From: Zea mays
Lineage: Eukaryota; Streptophyta; Magnoliopsida; Poales; Poaceae
DNA: 64,000 nucleotides
NCBI RefSeq assembly: GCF_902167145.1
Contig: NC_050101.1
Location: 176,882,428-176,946,427, forward strand
Direction of reading: 5' to 3'
The notes beneath the pieces were generated by a model, which searched no databases, was not told the DNA's origin, and saw nothing but the letters and a program-made list of their open reading frames with translations. Positions within the stretch are counted from its first letter, which is position 1, and every line of letters begins with the position of its first letter. This document shows, piece after piece, positions 31,746 to 41,839 of the stretch. Made by a program: the position numbers and the translations under genes.

Positions 31746-31904
31746 CACAGAGTGAGGGATGACTCTGGGTACGTCCGTTACATGGCCGAGGCTCGGGCTA
31801 CACTCCCGAGGTACCCTAGGACATTTCTGAGACCAGCAGGAGCGATTTTATAACGGAATCCCACCAGAGGGAGGCATCGAGCCCTCGGACCCTATCGAAC
31901 AGGT

Positions 31905-33230
31905 AATTAGGCTTACACCTAGTCCCTAATTAATTTTGGTGGTTGAATTGCCCAACACAAACATTTGGACTAACTAAGTTTGCCCAAGTGTATAGATTAC
32001 ACAGGTGTAAAAGGTTCACACTCAGCCAATAAAAAGACCAAGTTTTGGATTCAACAAAGGAGCAAAGTGGGAACCGAAGGCCCTCTGGTCTAGGAGCACC
32101 GGACTGTCCGGTGTACACCGGACAGTGTCCGGTGCACCACCGGACAGTGTCCGGTGCACCAGAGAACTCCAGCTCAAACTCGCCACCTTCGGGAATTTCC
32201 AGAGGCACTCGCGCTATAATTCACCGGACTGTCCGGTGTACACCGGACAGTGTCCGGTGCGCCAAGGAGGAGCGGCCTCAGGAACTCGCCAGCTTCGGGA
32301 AACTCCAACGGCTAGTCCGCTATAATTCACCGGACTGTCCGGTGTGCACCGGACTGTCCGGTGCAACTCCAGAGCAACGGATATCTCCGCGCCAACGGCT
32401 ACCTGCGGCGCATTAAATGCGCGCGCAGCGCGCGCAGAAGGCAGGCGCGCCCATACTGGCACACCGGACAAGGAACAGTACAAGTCCGGTGTGCACCGGA
32501 CATCCTGGCGGGCCCACAAGTCAGAAGCTTCAACGGTCGGAATCCAACGGAACTGGTGACGTGGCTGGGGCACCGGACATGTCCGGTGTGCACCGGACTG
32601 TCCGATGCGCCATCGAGCAGACAGCCTCCACCAACGGTCAAGTTTGTGGTTGAGGCTATAAATACCCCAACCACCCCACCATTCATTGCATCCAAGTTTT
32701 CCACCTCTCAACTACTACAAGAGCTCTAGCATTCAATTCTAGACACTCCAAATAGATCAAATCCTCTCCAATTCCACTCAAGCCTTTAGTGATTAGCGAG
32801 AGAGATTTGTCGTGTTCTTTTGAGCTCTTGCGCTTGGATCGCTTTCTTTCTTTCTCACTTGTTCTTGTGATCAAAACTCAATTGTAACCAAGGCAAGAGG
32901 CACCAATTGTGTGGTGGCCCTTGCGGGGAAGTTTTGTTCCCGTTTGATTGAGAAGAAGAAAAGCTCACTCGGTCCGAGGGACCGTTTGAGAGAGGGAAGG
33001 GTTGAAAGAGACCCGACCTTTGTGGCCTCCTCAACGGGGAGTAGGTTTGAGAGAACCGAACCTCGGTAAAACAAATCTCCGTGTCTCACTTGCTTATTCG
33101 CTTGGGATTTGTTTTTCACCCTCTCTCGCGGACTCGTTTCTTTATTACTAACGCTAACCCGGCTTGTAGTTGTGTTTATATTTGTAAAATTCAGTTTCGC
33201 CCTATTCACCCCCCCTCTAGGCGACTATCA
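31905..33230 (+). repeat. 5' LTR of Sirevirus A (5' tip missing)
   Basis: About 1326 bp, ending CTAGGCGACTATCA. About nine complete CCGGAC-(A/T)GTCCGG type palindromes lie between 32097 and 32610, upstream of the TATA box CTATAAATA at 32656-32664. Sequence downstream of TATA (32700-33230) is palindrome-free. Confidence 0.93.
32656..32664 (+). promoter_or_regulatory. TATA box of Sirevirus A 5' LTR
   Basis: CTATAAATA, with the palindrome cluster directly upstream. The same box is at 40884-40892 in the 3' LTR and at 6845-6853 in the solo LTR. Confidence 0.8.
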
Positions 33231-33232
33231 AT

Positions 33233-33244
33233 TGGTATCAGAGC
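33233..33244 (+). other. Primer-binding site of Sirevirus A
   Basis: TGGTATCAGAGC, the initiator tRNA-Met site, two bases inside the LTR. It is intact. Confidence 0.93.
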
Positions 33245-33278
33245 CCGGTGCTTCATTAGAGCCTAACCGCTCGAAGTG

Positions 33279-35975
33279 ATGTCGGGAGATCACGCCAAGA
33301 AGGAGATGGAGACCGGCGAAAAGCCCACTACAAGCCACGGGAGCACTTCGTCGGAAGAGTCCCGCACCAAAAGGAGGGAGAAGAAGAAGAGCTCCTCCAA
33401 CAAAGGGAAGGAGAAGAAATCTTCTTCTCACCACAAAGAGAAGAAGGGAAAATCTTCTTCCCACAAGCCGCATCAGAGTGGGGACAAGCAAAAGAGGATG
33501 AGGAAAGTGGTCTACTACGAGACCGACACTTCATCAACATCGACCTCTGGCTCCGATGCGCCCTCTGTAACTTCTAAACGCCAAGAGCGTAAGAAGTTTA
33601 GTAAGATCCCCCTACACTATTCTCGCATTTCTAAACATGCACCTCTACTTTCCGTCCCATTAGGCAAACCACCAACTTTTGATGGTGAAGATTATGCTAG
33701 GTGGAGTGATTTAATGCGATTTCATCTAACCTCACTCCACAAAAGTATATGGGATGTTGTTGAGTTCGGTGCACAGGTACCATCCATAGGGGATAAGGAT
33801 TATGATGAGGATGAGGTGGCCCAAATCGAGCACTTCAACTCTCAAGCGACAACGATACTCCTCGCCTCTTTAAGTAGAGAGGAGTATAACAAAGTGCAAG
33901 GGTTGAAGAGCGCCAAGGAGGTTTGGGATGTGCTCAAAACCGCGCACGAGGGAGATGAGCTCACCAAGATCACCAAGCGGGAAACGATCGAGGGGGAGCT
34001 CGGTCGGTTCCGGCTTCGCAAAGGGGAGGAGCCACAACACATGTACAACTGGCTCAAGACCTTGGTGAACCAAGTGCGCAACCTCGGGAGCGTAAAATGG
34101 GATGACCATGAAGTGGTTAAGGTTATTCTAAGATCTCTTATTTTTCTTAACCCTACTCAAGTTCAATTAATTCGTGGTAATCCTAGATATACTAAAATGA
34201 CCCCCGAGGAAGTTATCGGGCATTTTGTAAGTTTTGAGTGCATGATAGAAGGCTCGAGGAAGATCAACGAGCTTGACGAACCCACCACATCCGAAGCTCA
34301 ACCCGTCGCATTCAAGGCGACGGAAGAAAAGAAGGAGGAGTCCACACCAAGTCGACAACCAATAGACGCCTCCAAGCTCGACAATGAGGAAATGGCGCTC
34401 GTCATCAAGAGCTTCCGCCAAATCCTCAAGCAAAGGAGAGGGAAAGACTACAAGTCCCGCTCCAAGAAGGTTTGCTACAAGTGTGGTAAGCCCGGTCACT
34501 TTATTGCTAAATGTCCATTATCAAGTGATAGTGACAGGGGCGACGACAAGAAGGGGAGAAGAAAGGAGAAGAAGAGGTACTACAAGAAGAAGGGCGGCGA
34601 TGCCCATGTTTGTCGGGAGTGGGACTCCGACGAAAGCTCTAGCGACTCCTCCTCCGACGAGGACGCCGCCAACATCGCCGTCACCAAAGGACTTCTCTTC
34701 CCCAACGTCGGCCACAAGTGCCTCATGGCAAAGGACGGCAAACGGAAGAAGGTTAAATCTAACTCCTCCACTAAATATGAGTCTTCTAGTGATGATAATG
34801 CTAGTGATGAGGAGGATAATTTGCGTACTCTCTTTGCCAATCTTAACATGGACCAAAAGGAAAAATTAAATGAATTGATTAGTGCTATTCATGAAAAGGA
34901 TGACCTTTTGGATTCTCAAGAGGACTTCCTTATTAAAGAAAACAAGAAACATGTTAAGGTTAAAAATGCTTACGCTCTAGAAGTAGAAAAATGTCAAAAA
35001 TTATCTAGTGAGCTAAGCACTTGCCATGAGATGATTGACAACCTTAGACATGAAAATGCTAGTTTAAATGCTAAGGTTGATTCACATGTTTGTAATGTTT
35101 CAATTCCCAACCCTAGAGATAATAATGATGACTTGCTTGCTAGGATGGAAGAATTAAACATTTCCCTTGCTAACCTTAGAATTGAAAATGAAAAATTGCT
35201 TGCTAAGGCTAAAGATTTTGATGTTTGCAATGCTACTATTTCAGACCTTAGAACTAAGAATGACATGTTACATGCTAAGGTCGTAGAATTAAAATCTTGC
35301 AAACCCTCTACATCTATTGTTGAGCATGTATCTATTTGTACTAGATGTAGAGATGTTAACATTGATGCTATTCATGATCACATAGCTTTAGTTAAACAAC
35401 AAAATGATCATATAGCAAAATTAGATGCTAAAATTGCCGAGCATAACTTAGAAAATGAAAAATTTAAATTTGCTAGAAGTATGCTCTATAGTGGGAGACG
35501 CCCTGGCATCAAGGATGGCATTGGCTTCCAAAGGGGAGACAATGTCAAACTTAGTGCCACTCCTAAAAGATTGTCTAATTTTGTTAAGGGCAAGGCTCCC
35601 ATGCCTCAGGATAACGAGGGTTACATTTTATACCCTGTCGGTTATCCCGAGGACAAAATTAGGAAAATTCATTCTAGAAAGTCTCACTCTGGTTCTAACC
35701 ATGCTTTTATGTATAAGAGTGAGACATCTAGCTCTAGGCAACCAACCCATGCTAAGTTGCCTAAAAAGAAAATTCCTAATGCATCAAATGAACATAGTCT
35801 TTCATTTAAAACTTTTGATGCATCTTATGTGTCGACTAACAAATCCGGCAAGGTAGTTGCCAAATATGTTGGGGGCAAGCACAAGGGTTCCAAGACTTGT
35901 GTTTGGGTACCCAAAGTTCTTGTGTCTAATGCCAAAGGACCCAAAACCATTTGGGTACCTAAAGTCAAGAACTAA
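33279..35975 (+). CDS. gag: Gag of Sirevirus A
   Basis: ATG at 33279 (MSGDHAKKEME) is the first after the PBS; the open frame begins one codon earlier with GTG. It gives 898 residues. The N-terminus is Lys/Ser-rich. The core gag fold region includes FDGEDYARWSDLM and LLASLSREEYNKV. The CCHC knuckle CYKCGKPGHFIAKC lies at residue about 399 (nt 34473). Acidic Ser-rich segments follow, then a long coiled-coil-like half (LNELISAIHEKDDLLDSQED, repeated asparagine-rich units NxRxENxxLxAK around 35030-35290). It ends VWVPKVKN. The length and C-terminal extension suit a Sirevirus. No stop or shift is seen. Pol follows in a different frame. Confidence 0.95.
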   Translation: MSGDHAKKEMETGEKPTTSHGSTSSEESRTKRREKKKSSSNKGKEKKSSSHHKEKKGKSSSHKPHQSGDKQKRMRKVVYYETDTSSTSTSGSDAPSVTSKRQERKKFSKIPLHYSRISKHAPLLSVPLGKPPTFDGEDYARWSDLMRFHLTSLHKSIWDVVEFGAQVPSIGDKDYDEDEVAQIEHFNSQATTILLASLSREEYNKVQGLKSAKEVWDVLKTAHEGDELTKITKRETIEGELGRFRLRKGEEPQHMYNWLKTLVNQVRNLGSVKWDDHEVVKVILRSLIFLNPTQVQLIRGNPRYTKMTPEEVIGHFVSFECMIEGSRKINELDEPTTSEAQPVAFKATEEKKEESTPSRQPIDASKLDNEEMALVIKSFRQILKQRRGKDYKSRSKKVCYKCGKPGHFIAKCPLSSDSDRGDDKKGRRKEKKRYYKKKGGDAHVCREWDSDESSSDSSSDEDAANIAVTKGLLFPNVGHKCLMAKDGKRKKVKSNSSTKYESSSDDNASDEEDNLRTLFANLNMDQKEKLNELISAIHEKDDLLDSQEDFLIKENKKHVKVKNAYALEVEKCQKLSSELSTCHEMIDNLRHENASLNAKVDSHVCNVSIPNPRDNNDDLLARMEELNISLANLRIENEKLLAKAKDFDVCNATISDLRTKNDMLHAKVVELKSCKPSTSIVEHVSICTRCRDVNIDAIHDHIALVKQQNDHIAKLDAKIAEHNLENEKFKFARSMLYSGRRPGIKDGIGFQRGDNVKLSATPKRLSNFVKGKAPMPQDNEGYILYPVGYPEDKIRKIHSRKSHSGSNHAFMYKSETSSSRQPTHAKLPKKKIPNASNEHSLSFKTFDASYVSTNKSGKVVAKYVGGKHKGSKTCVWVPKVLVSNAKGPKTIWVPKVKN

Positions 35976-35988
35976 AATTGTTTTGTAG

Positions 35989-38900
35989 GTTTATGCATCC
36001 GGGGGCTCAAGTTGGATACTCGACAGCGGGTGCACAAACCACATGACAGGGGAGAAAAAGATGTTCTCCTCATATGAGAAAAACCAAGATCCCCAACGAG
36101 CTATCACATTCGGGGATGGAAATCAAGGTTTGGTCAAAGGATTGGGTAAAATTGCTATATCTCCTGACCATTCTATTTCCAATGTTTTTCTTGTAGATTC
36201 TTTAGATTACAATTTGCTTTCCGTATCTCAATTATGTCAAATGGGCTACAACTGTCTTTTCACTGATATAGGTGTCACTGTCTTTAGAAGAAGTGATGAT
36301 TCAATAGCATTTAAGGGTGTGTTAGAGGGTCAGCTATACTTAGTAGATTTTGATAGAGCTAAACTCGACACATGCTTAATTGCTAAGACTAACATGGGTT
36401 GGCTCTGGCACCGCCGACTAGCCCATGTTGGGATGAAGAATCTTCACAAGCTTCTAAAGGGAGAACACATTTTAGGATTAACAAATGTTCATTTTGAGAA
36501 AGACAGGATTTGTAGCGCATGCCAGGCAGGAAAGCAAGTTGGTGCCCATCATCCGCATAAGAACATAATGACGACCGACAGGCCACTGGAGCTCCTACAC
36601 ATGGATCTATTCGTCCCGATCGCTTACATAAGCATCGGCGGGAGTAAGTACTGTCTAGTTATTGTGGATGATTATTCTCGCTTCACTTGGGTGTTCTTTT
36701 TGCAGGAAAAATCACAAACCCAAGAGACCTTAAAGGGATTCTTGAGACGGGCTCAAAATGAGTTTGGCTTAAGGATCAAGAAGATTAGAAGCGACAACGG
36801 GACGGAGTTCAAGAACTCTCAAATTGAAGGCTTCCTTGAGGAGGAGGGCATCAAGCATGAGTTCTCTTCTCCCTACACGCCACAACAAAATGGTGTAGTG
36901 GAGAGGAAGAATAGAACTCTATTGGACATGGCAAGGACCATGCTTGATGAATACAAGACTTCGGATCGGTTTTGGGCCGAGGCGGTCAACACCGCTTGCT
37001 ACGCCATCAACCGGTTATATCTACACCGAATCCTCAAGAAGACATCATACGAACTCCTAACCGGTAAAAAGCCCAATATTTCATATTTTAGAGTCTTTGG
37101 TAGCAAATGCTTTATACTTGTTAAAAGAGGTAGAAAATCTAAATTTGCTCCTAAGACTGTAGAAGGCTTTTTACTAGGATATGATTCAAACACAAGGGCA
37201 TATAGAGTCTTTAACAAGTCCTCGGGACTAGTTGAAGTTTCTTGTGACGTTGTGTTTGATGAGACTAACGGCTCTCAAGTAGAGCAAGTTGATCTTGATG
37301 AGATAGGTATTGAAGAGGCTCCGTGCATCGCGCTAAGGAACATGTCCATTGGGGGTGTGTATCCTGAGGAATCCGAAGAGCCACCAAATGCACAAGATCA
37401 ACCGTCCTCCTCCACGCAAGCATCTCCACCAACTCAAAATGAGGATGAAGCTCAAGTTGATGAAGAAGAACATCAATCAAATAAGTCACCTCAAAATGAC
37501 GGCATAGATCAAGGGGGAGATGCAAATGATCAAGACAAGGAGGATGAAGAACCAAGGCCGCCACACCCAAGAGTCCACCAAGCAATCCAACGAGATCACC
37601 CCGTCGACACCATCCTCGGCGATATTCATAAGGGGGTAACTACTAGGTCTCGTGTTGCACATTTTTGTGAACATTACTCTTTTGTTTCCTCTATTGAGCC
37701 ACACAGGGTAGAGGAAGCACTCCAAGATTCGGATTGGGTGGTGGCGATGCAAGAGGAGCTCAACAACTTCACTAGGAATAAGGTATGGCATTTAGTTCCA
37801 CGTCCTAACCAAAATGTTGTAGGAACCAAATGGGTCTTCCGCAACAAACAAGACGAGCATGGTGTGGTGATAAGGAACAAAGCTCGACTTGTGGCCAAGG
37901 GATACTCCCAAGTCGAAGGTTTGGATTTCGGTGAAACCTATGCACCCGTAGCTAGGCTTGAGTCAATTCGCATATTATTGGCCTATGCTACTTACCATGG
38001 CTTTAAGCTTTATCAAATGGACGTGAAAAGTGCCTTCCTCAATGGACCAATCAAGGAAGAGGTCTATGTTGAGCAACCTCCCGGCTTTGAAGACAGTGAG
38101 TATCCTAACCATGTCTATAAGCTCTCTAAGGCGCTTTATGGGCTCAAGCAAGCCCCAAGAGCATGGTATGAATGCCTTAGAGATTTCCTTATTGCAAATG
38201 GATTCAAAGTCGGAAAGGCCGATCCTACTCTATTCACTAAAACTCTTGAAAATGACTTGTTTGTATGCCAAATTTATGTTGATGATATTATATTTGGGTC
38301 TACTAACGAGTCTACATGTGAAGAATTTAGTAGGATCATGACACAAAAGTTCGAGATGTCTATGATGGGGGAGTTGAAGTATTTTCTAGGATTCCAAGTC
38401 AAACAACTCCAAGAGGGCACCTTCATCAGCCAAACGAAGTACACTCAAGACATTCTAAGCAAATTTGGAATGAAGGATGCCAAACCCATCAAGACACCCA
38501 TGGGAACTAATGGGCATCTCGACCTCGACACGGGAGGTAAGTCCGTGGATCAAAAGGTATACCGGTTGATGATTGGTTCATTACTCTATCTATGTGCATC
38601 TCGACCGGACATTATGCTTTCCGTTTGCATGTGTGCAAGATTCCAATCCGACCCTAAGGAATCCCACCTTACGGCCGTAAAACGAATCTTGAGATATTTG
38701 GCTTATACTCCTAAGTTTGGGCTCTGGTACCCTCGGGGATCCACATTTGATTTAATTGGTTATTCGGATGCCGATTGGGCGGGATGCAAAATCAATAGGA
38801 AGAGCACATTAGGGACTTGCCAGTTCTTGGGAAGATCCTTGGTGTCTTGGGCTTCTAAGAAGCAAAATTCGGTCGCTCTTTCCACCGCCGAAGCCGAGTA

Positions 38901-39231
38901 TATTGCCGCAGACCACTGTTGCGCGCAATTGCTTTGGATGAGGCAAACCCTGCGGGACTACGGTTACAAATTAACCAAGGTCCCTTTGATATGTGATAAT
39001 GAGAGTGCAATCAAGATGGTCGACAATCCCGTCGAGCATAGCCGCACTAAGCACATAGCCATTCAGTATCATTTTCTTAGGGATCACCAACAAAAGGGAG
39101 ATATCGAGATTTCTTATATTAACACTAAAGATCAATTAGCCGATATCTTTACCAAGCCACTTGATGAACAAACCTTTACCAAACTTAGGCATGAGCTCAA
39201 TATTCTTGATTCTAGAAATTTCTTTTGCTAA
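35989..39231 (+). CDS. pol: Pol of Sirevirus A (protease, integrase, RT, RNase H)
   Basis: Open for about 1080 codons after a TAG at 35986. The frame differs from gag by +1, so its translation needs splicing, frameshift or reinitiation; the first internal ATG is 36043. Protease [11 protein letters not shown] comes first, then [16 protein letters not shown] and integrase with [15 protein letters not shown] and [12 protein letters not shown] has [23 protein letters not shown] and YVDD (38275-38286). RNase H has [17 protein letters not shown] and CDNESAIKM, and ends ADIFTKPL. All catalytic residues are present. DLFVPI replaces the DLFGPI of element B right beside the first integrase Asp, which might affect activity. 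Otherwise intact. Confidence 0.95.
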   Translation, partial: VYASGGSSWILDSGCTNHMTGEKKMFSSYEKNQDPQRAITFGDGNQGLVKGLGKIAISPDHSISNVFLVDSLDYNLLSVSQLCQMGYNCLFTDIGVTVFRRSDDSIAFKGVLEGQLYLVDFDRAKLDTCLIAKTNMGWLWHRRLAHVGMKNLHKLLKGEHILGLTNVHFEKDRICSACQAGKQVGAHHPHKNIMTTDRPLELLHMDLFVPIAYISIGGSKYCLVIVDDYSRFTWVFFLQEKSQTQETLKGFLRRAQNEFGLRIKKIRSDNGTEFKNSQIEGFLEEEGIKHEFSSPYTPQQNGVVERKNRTLLDMARTMLDEYKTSDRFWAEAVNTACYAINRLYLHRILKKTSYELLTGKKPNISYFRVFGSKCFILVKRGRKSKFAPKTVEGFLLGYDSNTRAYRVFNKSSGLVEVSCDVVFDETNGSQVEQVDLDEIGIEEAPCIALRNMSIGGVYPEESEEPPNAQDQPSSSTQASPPTQNEDEAQVDEEEHQSNKSPQNDGIDQGGDANDQDKEDEEPRPPHPRVHQAIQRDHPVDTILGDIHKGVTTRSRVAHFCEHYSFVSSIEPHRVEEALQDSDWVVAMQEELNNFTRNKVWHLVPRPNQNVVGTKWVFRNKQDEHGVVIRNKARLVAKGYSQVEGLDFGETYAPVARLESIRILLAYATYHGFKLYQMDVKSAFLNGPIKEEVYVEQPPGFEDSEYPNHVYKLSKALYGLKQAPRAWYECLRDFLIANGFKVGKADPTLFTKTLENDLFVCQIYVDDIIFGSTNESTCEEFSRIMTQKFEMSMMGELKYFLGFQVKQLQEGTFISQTKYTQDILSKFGMKDAKPIKTPMGTNGHLDLDTGGKSVDQKVYRLMIGSLLYLCASRPDIMLSVCMCARFQSDPKESHLTAVKRILRYLAYTPKFGLWYPRGSTFDLIGYSDADWAGCKINRKSTLGTCQFLGRSLVSWASKKQNSVALSTAEAEYIAADHCCAQLLWMRQTLRDYGYKLTKVPLICDNESAIKMVDNPVEHSRTKHIAIQYHFLRDHQQKGDIEISYINTKDQLADIFTKPLDEQTFTKLRHELNILDSRNFFC

Positions 39232-40105
39232 CTTGCACACATAGCTCATTTATATACCTTAGATCATATCTCTTTCATATGATATGACTAATGTGTTTTC
39301 AAGTCTATTTTAAACCAAGTCATAGGTATATTGAAAGGGAATTGGAGTCTTCGGCAAAGAAAAAGGCTTCCACTACGTAACTCATCCTTCGCCGTCACTC
39401 CAAGCAACTCTCCATTCTTGGGGGAGAAAAGTATGCGCGTCAAAGAAAAGGACTTTGTCTTTGGGAAAAAGTAAGAGCCCAAGGCAAAAGGACCGGACTT
39501 CGTCTTTGGTATAGTCCTAACTCATTTATTTATGTCCAAAGGGGAAGAAAGCACTTCGAGGGCTCTAATGATTCCGTTTTTGGCGATTCATGCCAAAGGG
39601 GGAGAAAATAAGAGCCCAAAGCAAAAGGACCGCACCACCACCAATTTCAAAAACTTAAGTGTTGAATATTTTCAATTGGTATCCTATTATGTTCAAAAGG
39701 GGGAGAAAGTAGTATTTCAAAACGATATATCAAAACCCTCTTGAACACTAAGAGGAGGATCTCTTCTAGGGGGAGTTTTGTTTAGTCAAAGGAAAAGCAT
39801 TTGAAACAGGGGGAGAAAATTTCAAATCTTAAAAATGCTTTGCAAAATCTTATTCAATTACCTTTGACTATTTGCAAAAGAACTTTGAAAAGGATTTACA
39901 AAAGAGTTTGCAAAAACAAAACATGTGGTGCAAACGTGGTCCAAAATGTTATATAAGAAAGAAACAATCCATGCATATCTTGTAAGTATTTATATTGGCT
40001 CAATTCCAAGCAACCTTTACACTTACATTATGCAAACTAGTTCAATTATGCACTTCTATATTTGCTTTGGTTTGTGTTGGCATCAATCACCAAAAAGGGG
40101 GAGAT
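39232..40105 (+). other. 3' non-coding region and PPT of Sirevirus A
   Basis: No coding. Five or more GGGGGAG(A/T) tracts occur (about 39420, 39598, 39699, 39769, 39810), and the final AAAAAGGGGGAGAT (40092-40105) abuts the 3' LTR and is the working PPT. The tracts are spaced irregularly through nearly the whole region. Confidence 0.8.
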
Positions 40106-41458
40106 TGAAAGGGAATTAGGCTTACACCTAGTCCCTAATTAATTTTGGTGGTTGAATTGCCCAACACAAACATTTGGACTAACTAAGTTTGCCCAAGTGT
40201 ATAGATTACACAGGTGTAAAAGGTTCACACTCAGCCAATAAAAAGACCAAGTTTTGGGTTCAACAAAGGAGCAAAGTGGGAACCGAAGGCCCTCTGGTCT
40301 AGGAGCACCGGACTGTCCGGTGTACACCGGACAGTGTCCGATGCACCACCGGACAGTGTCCGGTGCACCAGAGAACTCCAGCTCAAACTCGCCACCTTCG
40401 GGAATTTCCAGAGGCACTCGCGCTATAATTCACCGGACTGTCCGGTGTACACCGGACAGTGTCCGGTGCGCCAAGGAGGAGCGGCCTCAGGAACTCGCCA
40501 GCTTCGGGAAACTCCAACGGCTAGTCCGCTATAATTCACCGGACTGTCCGGTGTGCACCGTACTGTCCGGTGTGCACCGGACTGTCCGGTGCAACTCCAG
40601 AGCAACGGATATCTCCGCGCCAACGGCTACCTGCGGCGCATTAAATGCGCGCGCAGCGCGCGCAGAAGGCAGGCGCGCCCATACTGGCACACCGGACAAG
40701 GAACAGTACAAGTCCGGTGTGCATCGGACATCCTGGCGGGCCCACAAGTCAGAAGCTTCAACGGTCGGAATCCAACGGAACTGGTGACGTGGCTGGGGCA
40801 CCGGACATGTCCGGTGTGCACCGGACTGTCCGGTGCGCCATCGAGCAGACAGCCTCCACCAACGGTCAAGTTGGTGGTTGAGGCTATAAATACCCCAACC
40901 ACCCCACCATTCATTGCATCCAAGTTTTCCACCTCTCAACTACTACAAGAGCTCTAGCATTCAATTATAGACACTCCAAATAGATCAAATCCTCTCCAAT
41001 TCCACTCAAGCCTTTAGTGATTAGCGAGAGAGATTTGTCGTGTTCTTTTGAGCTCTTGCGCTTGGATCGCTTTCTTTCTTTCTCACTTGTTCTTGTGATC
41101 AAAACTCAATTGTAACCAAGGCAAGAGGCACCAATTGTGTGGTGGCCCTTGCGGGGAAGTTTTGTTCCCGTTTGATTGAGAAGAAGAAAAGCTCACTCGG
41201 TCCGAGGGACCGTTTGAGAGAGGGAAGGGTTGAAAGAGACCCGGCCTTTGTGGCCTCCTCAACGGGGAGTAGGTTTGAGAGAACCGAACCTCGGTAAAAC
41301 AAATCTCCGTGTCTCACTTGCTTATTCGCTTGGGATTTGTTTTTCACCCTCTCTCGCGGACTCGTTTCTTTATTACTAACGCTAACCCGGCTTGTAGTTG
41401 TGTTTATATTTGTAAAATTCAGTTTCGCCCTATTCACCCCCCCTCTAGGCGACTATCA
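40106..41458 (+). repeat. 3' LTR of Sirevirus A
   Basis: 1353 bp, TGAAAGGGAATTAGG...CTATCA. Compared with the 5' LTR it has the 5' tip and one extra 19-bp palindrome unit at about 40559-40577. Confidence 0.95.
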
Positions 41459-41839
41459 GGCGTATAATAAAAGTCGGGATAGTCCTCGATCGTCCTCTCG
41501 CTCCGTGCAGAGGCTCGGGGGCTGCTCTCACAACCCGGCTACGGCCAAACCATTGACAGCGTCAACAAACTAGCCTAAAAACTCGGAACCTGACCATACA
41601 CCCGAGCTACAATCAGGTCGCATGAGGGAACAACCAAGCCGGCCAAGGCATCACGAAAGGCATTAAGACCTCAGAAGAGTCAAACCACTCCTCCGAGGCC
41701 TCGGGGGCTACACCCGGCGGGTGCGCTCGCGCGCACCCACCAGAACAAAGTATAACCGAGAAAGGCCGGTCCCCTCACAGAAAAGTGCGGCAAAGCCTCC
41801 AAGCGAGTACCAACACTCCCTTTGAGGCTCGGGGGCTAC
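41459..41839 (+). other. Huck 3' tail with polypurine tracts
   Basis: Continues the Huck 3' region after Sirevirus A. GCTCGGGGGCTACT at 41828-41840 abuts the 3' LTR (PPT). Similar GGGGGCT tracts occur at about 41516 and 41703. Confidence 0.75.

Larger units (their letters stand above)
28148..31904 (+). other. Huck 3' region: repeats and decayed antisense frame
   Basis: A GC-rich region with no sense coding. It holds three diverged copies of a block starting AGCGGCAAGGCC (28374, 28585 with 211-bp spacing, and 29283), G-rich PPT-like CTCGGGGGCTA (28246) and, near the end, three 77-bp units (31537 on). The open frames between 29440 and 31590 look like chance frames in GC-rich DNA. Confidence 0.6.
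31905..41458 (+). mobile_element. Sirevirus A (Opie-like), apparently intact and young
   Basis: LTRs 31905-33230 and 40106-41458, PBS, open gag (898 codons), open pol and PPT. The LTRs differ by about seven substitutions plus one 19-bp length change (about 0.5%, near 0.2 million years at 1.3e-8). The 5' LTR lacks the first 8 bases (TGAAAGGG) present in the 3' LTR. No TSD is found (left flank CGAACAGGT, right flank GGCGTATAAT). It is inserted in the Huck 3' region. With both polyproteins open it could have been mobile recently; loss of the very 5' end would hinder a new round of integration. Confidence 0.93.
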
